Shown here piece by piece: positions 33,271-46,052 of a stretch of 64,000 nt of DNA. The notes below the pieces were generated by a model. That model ran no database searches, was not told the DNA's origin, and worked only from the letters and a program-made list of their open reading frames with translations. Where the stretch lies: assembly GCA_025024175.1 (NCBI GenBank), contig QCXZ01000045.1, forward strand, positions 4,094,649 to 4,158,648, in the 5' to 3' direction. Position 1 is the first letter of the stretch; each line of letters opens with the position of its first letter. Origin of the DNA: Rhyzopertha dominica. Lineage: Eukaryota; Arthropoda; Insecta; Coleoptera; Bostrichidae. Made by a program: the position numbers and the translations under genes.

Positions 33271-34978
33271 ACGGACACATTTAAGTCAGCGAGATGCCTG
33301 TCTTCAAGCACCTAGTACGTCATAAACTTTACAAGCCAATATTAACTGATGAATTATAATTTTTAAGAAACTTTCATTCTGCAAGAATTGCGGGCTAATA
33401 TTATTTTTTTAATTATTTACTTCGACATACCACACTGATCTCTGGCATGTTTCTACCTTTAAAATGAGGCATCTGTAAGCCTGATGGATTTTACATCATT
33501 GTATTTATTTCAAACAGCTACCTTGAAAACAGCATTTTACCACTTTGAAAAACAGCAGAAAATTTAAATACAAACTCTTGAGACGCGTCTCAGAAATTTA
33601 AAAGCAAACTACTCTGAACCAAAAAATTATGTAAATAATTCTTAATTAAATTAGTTTGATGGCGATAACCTTCGTTTTAAAGGCTATAACAAAGGAGATG
33701 TTTTGAAGTGTTTATAACAAGATGTCTTTCGACAAAGCCCGTTGTTAATAAACAATGGTTACGACAAATATTATTCTGTAGCCTAATTAATAACTGCTGA
33801 AAGTAGTTATTGTAACGCAAACACTCTTTTTAAAGAGCTACTACAAATATAAGTAACACAAAGAGTTGTAGGAACTCAAATGGTGTTTTGTAAAAATTTG
33901 TCATATCATTTACGTCAGAAAATATTGCATGAATAAACAGGTGACAGATAGGTACATAAATGGCGCTAATAGGTTTTGTTATCTTTATGAGTTATGAAAC
34001 GTAAAGCATGGTATTTTTGTGGTAGAAATATGCTTGGGACTGTATAGTATTGTTGTTCACAACTTCTGCCTCTAGGGTATTCAACACTTAGTAACTTTGA
34101 ATGCTACAGCTACACAAAAGCTGAAAACAAAAGAAATGTCGTGCAGTCGTACGCGACTGCAAGGCAAGTGCAGAACAAAGACTTGTTTAATTTCTTAAAC
34201 TCGATTCCCCAGGCTATGCTTTGTACCATTGTTCTTTGAATTAAAAATAAGAAATGGATGCAAGTAGACGAAATTTAAAGTTGACATGAAGTTTAAATCC
34301 TTGTACTTTTTGTACGAAGGGGGCGTCATCGGGCGGTGAAACTGTGAACCTGGACCCCACATGTGATTTGAGAAATGGCCACTTGATGTCGCCCCCATCC
34401 AAAGTAACATGGATAAATCATACAGATTGGCTTTTTCTTTCTTTTCCCTGTTAAAATGTAAAGCTACTTCACCGCAAAGCAGATTTCTCATATTACGAAC
34501 GCAAACCAGGCTTTACATGCCTCAAAATGTATTTAAATTCCTAATTAATGTGTTTGGTATTTTGAATTGTATTCATCTATGTGGTTGTTATCTCGGGTAG
34601 GTTTATCTTCAATAGAGTATTAGTAGATGGCGCCAGCATAGGCTGTCAGTGGTAAATGGATGTGGTTATGTGTATGTTTACGAATTTAAATGAGATTTGT
34701 AGAGGCATTACACGAGTGTAATTTTAAATAAACCGAGTTCATCGCACGTTGACACTAATCAGCACATGGTTGTGATTATATTACCAGTCATGGCCCGTTG
34801 CTGTTCACCCATACGGACAGTTGAAGTGCGGTTATAACTGCTTNCATCNTTTAACAGATAAAAGTTGTAATCAGCTCACTTATANCCTATAAAGTAATTA
34901 TGGTCATTTGTCTGTGATAGTGAGCCACATACGTGTGAAAACTTCCCATTTCAAAAATGTGTACGTAGCACAGCAACG
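33271..34978. other. Intergenic DNA and 5' region of TMEM64
   Basis: No gene recognised. The final 150-200 bp presumably contain the 5' UTR and promoter of the TMEM64 gene, but no clear TATA box can be called and several Ns occur (about 34844-34886). Confidence 0.4.
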
Positions 34979-35491
34979 ATGAAGATCGATAATTACAAGG
35001 AGCTGGCTGAGGATAACCGCAGTACACTGAGGAGTTTCTTTTGTTACATGTCACTGTGGCGATTTCTAGTTATTCTGTGCACCTTTTGTCTTGCGGTGGT
35101 GACTTTGGTGCTCTGCAAGGCCTACATCCGTTCAGTGCTCCTCTGGTTGGAAGACCAAGACAGTGTACTCATTTCACTGACGATATGTCTCCTTTACGTG
35201 ATCGTGGCTCTTCCTGTTAGTGTTGGTTACATAGTTTTAGTTGTTGCCGGTGGATACCTCTTTGGCATAGGTCGCGGACTGCTTCTTGCGGCCGTGGGTG
35301 CCAATTTTGGACTTCTAATAGCCCACAATATCATAAAGCTTGTGGGACACCACCATATGATCCACAGATTTACAGAAAATGAGACTGCAAAAGCGATCAT
35401 GCGAGTTATTTCTGGCCCGTTGTGCTTCAAACTTGTGTTTTGCTCGAGGCTGACTCCTATTCCATTTGGACTGCAGAATACGATCTTCGCT
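34979..35491 (+). CDS. TMEM64: TMEM64 exon 1
   Basis: 171 codons from ATG to the GCT before GTAAGT. The reading continues for a few codons past the donor, so an ORF caller overshoots to 35506. Confidence 0.93.
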
Positions 35492-38400
35492 GTAAGTTTT
35501 TGTTGATGTCTGTTGTAATAAATTTGGTGACGGTGACTAACGCTTCGTTTCACATAATTTAGAATTATCTAATCAGTCAGGTGTTCCTGATAATGTAGTA
35601 CAACTAGGTATTTATATTTGAAACGTTTGCATTGCGAATAGCGTTAACAAAGGGGAATGTCAAAGAAAGAAAATACAAAAAGTCGTCTTCGCTAGTTACT
35701 ACGAATCAAATGCATCCAAAGGTCGTTGACTTTTTAACACGCAGTTAACTAGTATTATTAGCTGGTCTACTTTATTCTTGCTTTATGAATTATACAAGTA
35801 CAATCCTGAAAGATGTTACTGGCAATTCGTCATATCTATTTAATCCTGAGATAAAACTGGAATGTGCTCAAGGCTTTTTAATCAAAAATATTTGTCTGTC
35901 TTTAAAACGAATTTGGGCAAATGAATATGATTATCATATCGACTAGTTCGATATAGCTAGGTAGGTACTTTAATGTGGTTTTTAAATTAATAGACTTACT
36001 TTCAACGTCGTGTTATTTTGACGATGATCACTATGTTATTTGGAATAGGTATATATGTAATTATTAATAAGCGATTAATTTTTAATAATCTTGTAGGTAA
36101 GTAGGTAGGTATTTTGCAAAAGCATTAAAATCGACTTTCAGTCAGCAGATTAATATTTAAGTGTGCTGTATTTTTAGAGTGCCCAAGGCTGTGTCCGTAG
36201 CTTGTAATAGTAGAAAAGAACACTTCTTATATCTCCAAAAAATGAGTATTTTGCAAGAAGCCCTTACACGAATGTACAGGGTGTCTTGGTTAAGATAGCA
36301 TAACATAATAGTATGTGCTTATATTTGAAATAACACTAATAATTTTCAAGTCTTCATCTGATTTTAAATTTGTAATCTAAAAAAGCACTTTGTTAGAGGT
36401 TTTTCGTGCTGTCTATGGTGCTGCAGTTGTATTTTGCTGAAAACTTTTCTTTCCGAAGAAACTATCACCAGGTTAATTATTATATGTTTTAACTGATATT
36501 TCAGGCCTATAGATAAGTAGGTAATTCATATTTTTGCAAACTAGGAATAAAAACAATCCTGTAATCGAAGTATTTAGGTATATAATTAAAACTGCATATT
36601 ATTGTATTTTATCTTAACAGCATTTAAAGTCGATTTAAAGTCACTGAGAGATATTGAAATAAAAATATATTAGTGGCAAGTCAGCATTTCCTTACGTCCA
36701 TATCCAGAGGGGAGTCATCCAAATACAATTTTTCGCATTTACGAGAATGTTTGCAAAACCACATAACTAAACCTGACAAAACCGCATTTTACAGTACTAC
36801 CTCAAAGATACAACATAAGTGTAAACAGCCATGGGCGTACCGAAGGGGGGAGACTGCCAACTCTGGGCCCTTTCCACCTTTCACACATTTAGCTGATTAA
36901 TTAAGTATGTATTTACGAAATTGTTAACGAAGTAAAATTATTAAATAAGCGTATTTCAAAATTTTCATCCAGAACTCATATTTGACCTATGCAAATGACA
37001 TTTAATAAGTCGTTGTCAAACGGTTTCGACCGTTATTTTGACCAGAAGTCATAATACGATTTCTACTTTGCTCAGCTCTTCTAATATGTTTTTTATAGGG
37101 ATATTGTTCAACTATGCATAATTCTGTTATGTTGGATACACAGAATCGCTAACATATTTGTATTTGGCGGTAACTCCAATCTTCTTAGTTCCAAATTTCA
37201 AAATTAATACAGAGAAACAAAAAAATGAAAAATATCAGTTATGTCGAGTAACAACACATCCGAATTAAGGGTTACGAAAGTCTATTTAACGTAAGTTTTA
37301 GGAATCCAGTAGTATTATAAGCACGAATTAAAACACGGTGTGCTGTTAAAATGGCAGTATACAAAAGATTAAATATATTTCAGTTTATTTAAATCTGGCT
37401 TAATTTGGTTAAAATATTAAGTGTTGGGTTAATTTCTAGAAGCAGTGCACTGGCGGACTACGGAGGTTGGTTAAAAAAATGATAGCTAAATGAAAAATGG
37501 GATAATCAAATAAACCCAAAGGCTCAGTCTAAATAAATGGTATCTTCTGTACTGTGTTCATAACAAAGCATGTCTTGCATAATTTTATATATTTTACACG
37601 GTACCTACTCATAATGTGTACAAAATCGTCGTCGACCATTGAGATATAATATGGTATCATTTTAATGATGTGTTGCAGTGTCTGGTTATTATCGCGCATT
37701 TATATAATCGACCCAAAGGCACTATTTTCGATTTACGCCCTGGTCATTATTTTAGCCAAAGAGCAAAAAGAAGTACTCAAATTTGATCTATTTAAAATAT
37801 CAGATCAATGCGATCACGGTTTTCAATCCAAAATTTGCTAATATCCATGTTTAATCGAGTATTGTCGATGTGCTCATATTCAGTTTCAGATGACGATATT
37901 AGGCGCTTTAAGCACATAAAATATGCATTTATGATTAAAGTTAGAACATAAATTACTTTTATGTCACATAAAAACTGCCGCAGAAGTAATAATCGAAGTA
38001 TAACTTACATAGCCATCATAAGATTAATTGAACTTAAAGGAATACCTACATTTGTAATAATTTATACTGTGTGTTTAATTGTTAATCCCTGCAGATTTCG
38101 GTATAGTCAGGTAAATCTCGTAAAAAATTTTAACATAGGTTTTTGGCGATATTGAGCCATCTTTTGCAAATCACTGACAGCCAGCAAGATGAATATAATA
38201 CATGAAAGGATTTTTGCAGCTTGAGAACAATAACAAATGATGGTTTTAAAATATGCAGCAATTTGGGTAAAATTAGATGTATGAGTAAAAATTTAATGCT
38301 GATTGGTAGAGTTTGGCCAGCTTGTATTTTGAAGTTCAACTAAGATTAGCTAAACCAGCAGCTTAAATCATTACAGTCTTGGGTACTGTTTCACGACCAG

Positions 38401-41400
38401 GTTATTTCCTCATTCTCGGTTTTGATATTTTTTTTATCTATACTGCTAGCTACCTATTCACTCCTAATTTAAATTTCTGAAGCTTCTAATGCGAAAAGTT
38501 GAAACTAAATAGCGCATCGGTTAATTAGTTATGTGATATGTGCATATTCCAAATCATAAACGTGGTTCTATTAGTAGATGCTTAAGGCGAAATCTATATT
38601 TCTTTGGTAGTTCGTTTGACATTACTATAAATTATGTGGATCACGGATCTTTATTCTTCCAAATAAAATGTATCTACTCATCTTTTGTTAAACGTGATAG
38701 ACATGCAATTGAATGCGCTAAATATCGCCCAGCTGGGATCATCAATAATTGAGTTAGGAATAAACGAGCTTTTGAAAAGAGTATATAAAAGACAAAAAAC
38801 TTGGGCCTTCCCAGAAGATGTTTTAAGTCACCTTGCAGAAAATTAACGAAGATTGTTCATGAAATAAATACTTCGTTAATTGCTTAGATACATAATCCGA
38901 TAAAGGCACATTTTTACTTGTTGAATTATTCAGTAAGGGAAATTCCTGCTTTGCCCCCCCCCCCTTAGACCAAAAGCTGGGTACGCTTGCTCAAGCAATT
39001 AGCTTGATAACCAAAATGCAACCTACAATAAATTTTCAAAATAGTAGCCGTTGTTCTCCAAACACAGAAAACTGTATAAAAAAAGTTCAGTGGTATCATA
39101 TCGCGGGAGTTTTAGTCTAGTAATATACGTTGTTGCGGTTGAAATAATAAAATATGATTCGTTTGTCCATTGAATCGCAACTTTTTTGTGCATTCTGTTC
39201 TAAATAGCTATACCGGTGAAGCTGTAATAGTTCTAATATAACAGTTCATTAAAGCTGTAGTTTATAGTTTGATGCTGCTAACTTATTCATAGTAAGTGTT
39301 GTATACCACAGAACTAGGTCCATTAAAGTTGCGAGTAATTCTAAGAACAAAAATCACACATATTATCCACTTCGGACAGAGCTGCGTTATTAATATGGTA
39401 ATCAAGTATTGCTGGCTAATATTGTTTATTGCATATATTAGTATTTAAAAACAAGTCATATCATTAATAAATGTGGCTAAAAAGAGTGGGCCAAGGTGCG
39501 AGCCCTGTGAAACACCAGAGATAGGAACGACAGGAGAACAAGTGACGCTATTAATTTTAATAATTTGAGCTCTATTGTCAAGTAGGAATTAAACCACTGT
39601 AACTGATTTTTATGTACACCAAGGTTGTCCAGATTGACAAATGAACTTTATCAAAAGCTTTTGAAAAGTCAGTATACGCTACATATTTACAATTACAATC
39701 GTTAAATGTATTACATTTACAGCCCATGTAACAAATATTACGATATTCACAGTTAATTTTACAAACGCGACTTTTACTAATTTTGTCTTATCTTTATTAT
39801 TTACTAGCAGTGCACTTAGGTAATTTTTGTTAGCTGAGATAAATTTTTTTATTTGATTTTATAGGTATTACTTATGCAGTTTTTTACCAATGTTCCCTTT
39901 ATACATATATGTATTTTAGTGACTGCCATACTATTATATGTTTCTAAAAGTAGGTATATAGGGTAAAATTGAAACAAAATTAGTTTTTCTTTGGAAGTTT
40001 ATTCATTACGATAAAATCAAAATCTTTCTTATTTTCTACGTGTTTGATAATGTTTAAATCTCTATCAAAATTGTTTTATTTAATCGTATATGTATGTATT
40101 TTGTAAATATAAGAAATATTATTTTCTACTACTAGTTAGTTATACGTTCGCTTGAAATTACAATAGCTTATACATACATCAATCATGCAATATACGAGTA
40201 CACTTAACTATGAACACGAACAGAAGAATTTAAATACGTGATAAAAATATATCACTAAAACACGTGTCTAATTATTTTAGCAACCTGAACCTGAATTCCA
40301 GTTGACGATAAAACTATAAAATAAGCAATTGAGCTATAGGTCCTGTACAAAATAATTATGCTGGTTTGTTAAAATCAAAAGGCTAGTGCAGACTCGAGGG
40401 TAACTTTCTTAAATGCTGCCATTTGTTAATGCTATTATGATTTGTAAAATCGTTCCTTAGTTTTTATACAGGCTCTAACTACTGGTTGAGGTAGCAATGC
40501 GATAGAGGACTTATCTTTACAAAGACGACAGCAAAGACGTTATCTTTGAGGTTAGAAAGTCAAAACGGAGGGACCCTGGACCACTGGCAGACATGGGCGT
40601 AGTTAGTTGTGGGGTTAAAACTCCAACCAAATGAAAATGTAAATAGGGAATTTTTGCCAACTGCTTACTTATTACTTGGGAACGTAAATCCAAAATGTCC
40701 TTCAATTTAAGTGGGAATAATCGCTGACGTTTCTGTAATAATAAGTGCTCTGTGATATCGGTTTGTGTATCTTACTAAACTGTGTTTTATTTTCCCACAT
40801 ACTTCCGAAACTATATGTAGATGTTTTAAGAGGGGCGATTAGGCAAACGTTTTATAAAGAACTATCTAAACAAGCAGAACAAAATCTTATCATTACATTA
40901 AACTTCTACGTATATAGTACCAGCCATATCTAAAAAAATATATTTATTAGCATTCATACCGAAAAGAAAAAAAAACTATAATGTGATCGCCTATTATATT
41001 GACACATTGGTTACTCGCTCATTAATGTGACTAGCTTAAAAAGTAGGGATAAAGCTACAAGCGTAATATGTTTCAGCTATTTCAGCATTTATTAGTTCTT
41101 CTACTTCTAGTAGTTGCAAAATTGTCACATTGAAATTTTATAATATAGGGTTTCTATAAATGATTCATGTATCTAGGGCGCTTATGGAAATTATCGATTA
41201 AATCAATTTGCTGCTTCTCATAAAAGTGACGTATATTTATCATCTATCGATTTTTGAATTATTTGATATATTTTTTTATGATAAAACGCTTGGGAGTGTA
41301 TTTCCAACATATTCTGTAGCGTTTTGGGGGATAATTAATTTTAAGGGTGCAGAAAGCTCACATTTCCAAGCTGTGGTGTGATATTCATCTGCAAACTTCA

Positions 41401-44400
41401 ACTACTATCGCCGTGCATATTGTAGCTTAGCAGCAGTTACAAAAAGGCGGCACAAAGAATTCAGAAATCAACGCCGCCCGCGTTGCATGAATCATTCATA
41501 GAAACCCTGTAGATACCGATGTCAATGAAACATAAACAAATGTCAAAGAATGCTAATAACTGAACAAGGCCTATTAGATTTGATTAAAATAGACGACATT
41601 GTAAAAAGCTGTTCACACTAAAGAGTAATTTCACTCAAAGGATGGTACATCCCAACGTGTGAATACTAAAACCCATTACGCAACAGCTCCCCTATTTAAC
41701 ACTCCTGTCATAATTTATGATCAGTATTTACTTTAATTTGATATTGCAAGACAACTTAAAATATCTACGTATTGTTTTGAAGTGCCCTGTATATATTTAG
41801 GTCACTAACACACATAGATTACTGATAGTGCATAATAATTAGAAGTCATTCGCTCCTAATCACAAATATCGTATCTTTTATCTAGACGGCTAAATCTTAT
41901 GGCACGCGTGAGAAAATTTTGTGACGATAAGTAAGTCGCCTTGTTGCTCATTTGTAGGATAGCGAGTCTGCGCACTAAGATGCAAGTGTGGCCGAGCGAA
42001 TGGCGATTGGGGAGAAGTGTGACAGGTCCGGTTGTTTGTTGAGTCGTTGCTATGGTGTGCCCATGTAGTCTGCGCATGCGTCTTGCCCTACATGAGCGAT
42101 GATCATTTATCACAAAATCATATCATTGCTTTAAACTTTTAGGTAGCTATGCATTTCTTTGCTCCTAATTAAGTTTGCTTGTTTGTAGCTAAGCAACGTA
42201 AATGCTAAACTATACCACTTAGCAACCCTACTAGGCTTGCTGCCTGCTCAATTTGTGGCCGTATACGTTGGATCTACATTACGATCCATGCAAGACGTCC
42301 TAGAGAATAAACATATCAGCCCTGCAACCTATTTATTTTTCACAGCTCAGGTAAGTCTATACCGGTGATCAGTTAAGGCTGGACAGCGGCTGTAACTTGA
42401 AAACTAATCGTCTAGAATTTTGAGGTATTTTTTTAAACAAATATGGCCACATGAATTTTATGTATGTAACCTTGCGCTGGGTGACGCATTTAATATGACA
42501 TACAACAAGGGCTTGGCTGTTGTTGTCTCCGTTCACTTGAATAAATCATAGCTTACAGTTCAATTTTGAACGTAAGAGTATTTAAGCTGTTAATAATTAT
42601 TTCCATGAAAGCTGTTAATATTATACCCCGATCACCGAATAGATGGAGTGATCACGTTAATTGTATGCATCTTGGACGCTATCGGATTTGATGCTGTTTA
42701 TTCAAGTCCGACTTAATCTTTACAACAAATTTTTGACTACTGAACAATAAACAAAAGAATTAGGAAATGATTATGGTTTAATCCATCTGTTCGGTGATCG
42801 GAGTATAACTAAGTTAATAATACATAAGGTTGCAAAATATCAAAGAATTTTCATATACTGCTTAGTTATAAATAGATTGTAAAATTATAACTAGAACGAC
42901 GTATCAGATCAGCAGGATACATCGGAAGTGTACTGATCAAACTGCAAAACTGTTTTTTTTTTTTATTTTTCTCGACCTATAAGTAAATGTGTACAATTTT
43001 ACTATGTATTTGCTCCATACTGGCTAATATTGTTTATGAAATTGAAAAATATCTCATCCTTAAATACTAATCCACTATTTTTAATATAACAGTATTGTAA
43101 TAGCAACGTTGACTAAGGTAAAAAGATGTGCTTCTGTAATGATCCTGATTTTGTGTTCGGGGCCGCAGGTCTAAAATAGCACAATTTAATAGCAACTTAT
43201 GTTCACTTTGCGCTTTCGCAGAAGCTGAATTGTTGTTGACTTGTTGGCATTATTAGCGTCCTATTTAAGTGATAGTCAAATGTGTGAGTAGTAACGCACC
43301 TTTTTGTCAACAACACCCGGTGTCCCACAAGAGTCCAATTTAGGACCGCTGTAATAAATTACTTTTTGCAGACGATCTGAAAGTGTACAGCAAGATTCAG
43401 TCAGTTGGAAAATGAAGACATTGTGGCTATAACAAACTAGTGTCATAAAAATTGCTTAGCTTAGAATATCGATTAATGTAATGTGGTGTCTTATACAAGA
43501 AAAATGTCATAAATTTTTCCTGTTATTGATGGTACGCCATTATTAAGAGTTAATAGTGTTAAAGAGCTGGGCGTTACATTTGACCAGAGATATACATTTA
43601 ATGAGCATGTATTGAATACTGTTAAAAACGCATAAAAGGCATATAGTTTGATTTATAGAAATTGTAAAGATTTTTATTTTGTATAGCACTTATTTTTTTA
43701 CAACTTGTTGCATGGCAAACTGGATGCCCATGGCTGTCAGGAAGACTTAAATTTTTTATTCTCCGTCCAAGTACGAGACAGAACGATGTGTTATTGTGAT
43801 ACCCTCAGGTCAAATGTATATATGTTGTATCACCGATATACGTCATGTGTAACCAGTTTAATCTAATAGCAGATGGTTATGATATAAATAACTATTCAGT
43901 ACAACAAATATGTAGAGTATGAGAGTTCTGTTTTTTAATGGTTTTGTTTAGTTTATATTTGAATATTTAGTACTTTTCCATTTCTTCTTCCTCACATGTT
44001 ATATTATGTTTATCATAGTTTGTATTGTGTTTCCTGTAATGAGGTTGGGTGTACACCTTTGGAAAATAAGCATTACATATTATTAATTAAAATGCATGTC
44101 TATGCTGTGCTGTCTGCACCGCAACCAACTGCAGATAGATCTATTTCGCTATCATTATAGCTTATCAGCTAGGTGGCTTTGTCATCATGTCTGTGTAATT
44201 CTGACAGATGGCATTGCCATCTAAATTCTTACTTACATATTATTATTAGTAGTAGTAGTATCTACTTATGGTTTACAGATATATCTTCTTTGATTAACAG
44301 GCTATCATAAACAATAGAGAAATATATAGGGATGCATTTAATTTTTAAGATATTATAGCAAACATGACGTTTTCTTAAATAGCGCCCCTTACTGTCAAAC

Positions 44401-45052
44401 ATTTACAATAAACTTTAAATTATTTAAGTTACATTCAAAAACGTTGTAACCCGCTTCAAAATGAACCATCTATTGTTGAATTTGGTTTTATCAAATTTAA
44501 CTTATCTGTTCTACTTTAAAAATATAAAAATTCTATCTCTCCTGATGGCGTAAGCATGGTAATTGGACAAAAAAAATTTAAAAAAAAATTAGTGAACAAG
44601 AAAACGGGTTTTAATGGGTGTATTTTGGACTAATTTGTGTTTAGATCTTTTAGAGATATTATCCATTTTCTGGTAGGCTATAGCAAATGCGCTCTCTGTC
44701 GGTGAAGTTATGAACTTCATAATATTCTTAATGCAATCTGTGTAGCCATATATGTTTAAAAAAATTACTGCATGATTCTAACACAATTAGTTTCTAAGAT
44801 ACAGGCGATATCCAGCCTAAACTGATATAGGGTAGAACAAATTCTACTTAACACTCAACTTGAATAATAACTGTTTCATCTCACCAAATAAACGCCTTTC
44901 CTTCACAGCTGATATTCGGAGCTGGACTCATGGTGTGGTTCGGTTCCAAAGCCAGGAAGGAACTCCTCAAAGCTCTCGCCGAAGCGGAAAACAAGTTGGC
45001 ACCCGGTGAAATGGCACCATTTGGGAATGGTGCAGCCTACTCCTTAGTATAA
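34979..45052 (+). CDS. TMEM64: TMEM64-type VTT-domain membrane protein, complete
   Basis: Exons 34979-35491, 42189-42350 and 44909-45052 join in phase 0 to 272 codons. ATG context CAACGATGA. Donors GTAAGT and GTAAGT; acceptors TTTGTAG and TTCACAG. Hydrophobic segments at about residues 27-48 and 63-119 and 'SRLTPIPFGLQN' (156-167) are the VTT/DedA-type core (R-x-x-P-x-P...N). Exon 2 supplies 'LLGLLPAQFVAVYVGSTLRS' and 'MQDVLE', the part I recall as GLLPTQ...Y-GTTLR-MEDV in vertebrate TMEM64. Exon 3 supplies the last TM helix 'LIFGAGLMVWFGSKARKELL' and a soluble tail. TMEM64 is an ER/endomembrane protein linked in vertebrates to SERCA regulation and Wnt/beta-catenin signalling; the insect role is not known to me. 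Introns of 6.7 and 2.6 kb hold TE fragments. AATAAA at 45141. Confidence 0.93.
35492..39425. other. TMEM64 intron 1, first part
   Basis: AT-rich. Short ORFs (36673-36900, 37961-38155, 38540-38752) have no domains. A poly-C run lies at about 38955-38966. Confidence 0.5.
39430..39725 (-). pseudogene. LINE RT relic in TMEM64 intron 1
   Basis: The minus strand reads 'VAYTDFSKAFDKVHL' (block A, Y-x-DFSKAFD) and then 'ISGVSQGSHLGPLFLATF' (block B). Frames are broken. Same Jockey/CR1 type as the relic at 616-1140. Confidence 0.82.
39730..41145. other. TMEM64 intron 1, middle part
   Basis: AT-rich, no gene recognised. Confidence 0.45.
41148..41507. repeat. MITE with 21-24-bp TIRs (about 360 bp)
   Basis: GGGTTTCTATAAATGATTCATG at 41148 is answered by CATGAATCATTCATAGAAACCC ending at 41507 (one mismatch). 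No coding capacity. Flanks begin TA-rich; a TA duplication is possible but not clean. Confidence 0.82.
41508..42188. other. End of TMEM64 intron 1
   Basis: A CpG-richer patch at 41960-42100 has no gene signal. Confidence 0.45.
42189..42350 (+). CDS. TMEM64: TMEM64 exon 2
   Basis: 54 codons, phase 0 at both ends. TTTGTAG acceptor, CAG|GTAAGT donor. Encodes the GLLPAQ...GSTLRS segment typical of TMEM64. Confidence 0.92.
42622..42807. repeat. Short MITE with about 26-bp TIRs (186 bp)
   Basis: TATACCCCGATCACCGAATAGATGGA at 42622 is answered by the inverse of TATACTCCGATCACCGAACAGATGGA ending 42807. Two mismatches. The outermost TA may be the target duplication (Tc1/mariner-like, inference). Lies in TMEM64 intron 2. 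Confidence 0.88.
43300..43695 (+). pseudogene. LINE RT relic in TMEM64 intron 2
   Basis: The + strand reads 'TPGVPQESNLGPL' (block B), 'FADDLKVYSKIQSV' (catalytic block), then 'LLRVNSVKELGVTFDQRYTF' and 'NEHVLNTVKNA' (thumb-proximal block). Stops and a gap between B and FADD show decay. Jockey/CR1 type. Confidence 0.85.
43700..44908. other. Rest of TMEM64 intron 2
   Basis: AT-rich with a short TAGTAG run near 44250. No gene recognised. Confidence 0.45.
44909..45052 (+). CDS. TMEM64: TMEM64 exon 3
   Basis: 47 codons plus TAA. TTCACAG acceptor, phase 0. Last membrane helix and an acidic/basic tail ending GAAYSLV. Confidence 0.92.
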   Translation: MIFGAGLMVWFGSKARKELLKALAEAENKLAPGEMAPFGNGAAYSLV

Positions 45053-45140
45053 TTGCAACGATTTTGGGTTAAAAAATCATTTAGGTGATCTGTGTGCTCT
45101 TCCATTTTTATATTAGTTGTCCGTCCAAGACGTACAATAT

Positions 45141-45146
45141 AATAAA
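45141..45146 (+). terminator. Polyadenylation signal AATAAA for TMEM64
   Basis: Canonical hexamer 89 bp after the TMEM64 stop codon. Confidence 0.65.
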
Positions 45147-45399
45147 CGAAGCAGTATTGTTTTTATATAAATGTGTGGTGTTTTAAATTTCCCTGTCACC
45201 TTTTTATGTAACGAACAGATAAAATTCGTTCTGGAGGTTTTGAAAACCACAGATTTGATACTATCCATTTTTCAAATATTACGTGTGTACTCCCCAAAAT
45301 TATCACATGACGGTATATTTGCAATAGTCACTTACTTCGTTTGCAATGACAAAATCTATGTATATTTTTCATAATTTTAAAGTTCTTCCTGGTTTGATA

Positions 45400-45865
45400 C
45401 CGTGGTCCTAGAATTTACTCTTGACGTTTCTCCATTTATACTGCTGGTTTCTTTAGAAGGAATCTGACTAGCGAATTCATTCATTCTCGTGACTTATATA
45501 GTAGTGGGTCCGTTTGGCTGGTTACGAATTTGTCCATGCATATCATCGTTTTCGGTCCAGTGATCAAGCGCAGCCATCCAAATTCTGCTCAAGCGGCGAT
45601 TGCGGCTGCTTCTTGCGAGAGTCCGTACGTTGTCATACTCGACGGTGTGTTGTTTGCCTCTTGCTACGTGTGGGGATATCACAGATCTGTTCGTGTGTTC
45701 ATATGTAGCATATGGCTCTGTTCCTTTATTCGACTGTATGGTGCGCCTAGTTTGTTTTTCCTAACTGACACCGGAGCTGGTAGATTCCCTCGATGTTCAG
45801 TTTCGGTATTTTGTCCTTGGCCGATGGCAGAATCTTCTGCTCTACATTGTATCTTGCTGCGATCT
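45400..45865 (-). pseudogene. PLE C-terminal fragment, minus strand
   Basis: The minus strand reads 'LPSAKDKIPKLNIEGIYQLR' (start of the GIY-YIG domain, about 45,770-45,860). In another frame it reads 'HTVEYDNVRTLARSSRNRR' (45494-45682), where PLE nucleases have their conserved H...(F/Y)-D-x-x-x-x-LA segment. The tail near 45420-45470 resembles a PLE 3' end (CTCTTGACGTTTC). Frameshifted. The + strand ORF at 45530-46162 is mostly a shadow. Confidence 0.5.
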
Positions 45866-45954
45866 TGTTCTTCCGCACTATATTCTTCAATCTGTCTGTT
45901 ACACCGAATAAATATATATCATATCATTCGTGTTGTAGTTTTTGCCGTTATCCT

Positions 45955-46052
45955 CGTACGTTTCTTAGAACCTCCTTCGGCTTATAACATTTTTTTCTGT
46001 AGGACACTCCCGAAACTGAACACCAAAGGAATCTACCAGCTCCAGTTTCTGT
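45955..46052 (+). pseudogene. PLE C-terminal fragment, plus strand
   Basis: 'TLPKLNTKGIYQLQFLCG' on the + strand is the same GIY segment as the neighbouring minus-strand fragment, so two PLE copies sit head to head. It is cut off at about 46,052, where BEL/Pao sequence begins. Confidence 0.5.

Noticed and set aside
36828..38970. CATGGGCGTACC plus a G-run at 36828 and a C-run plus GGGTACGC at 38950, suspected as ends of one element
   Set aside because: The similarity is limited to a few bases around the homopolymer runs and the spacing is uninformative; cannot be supported.
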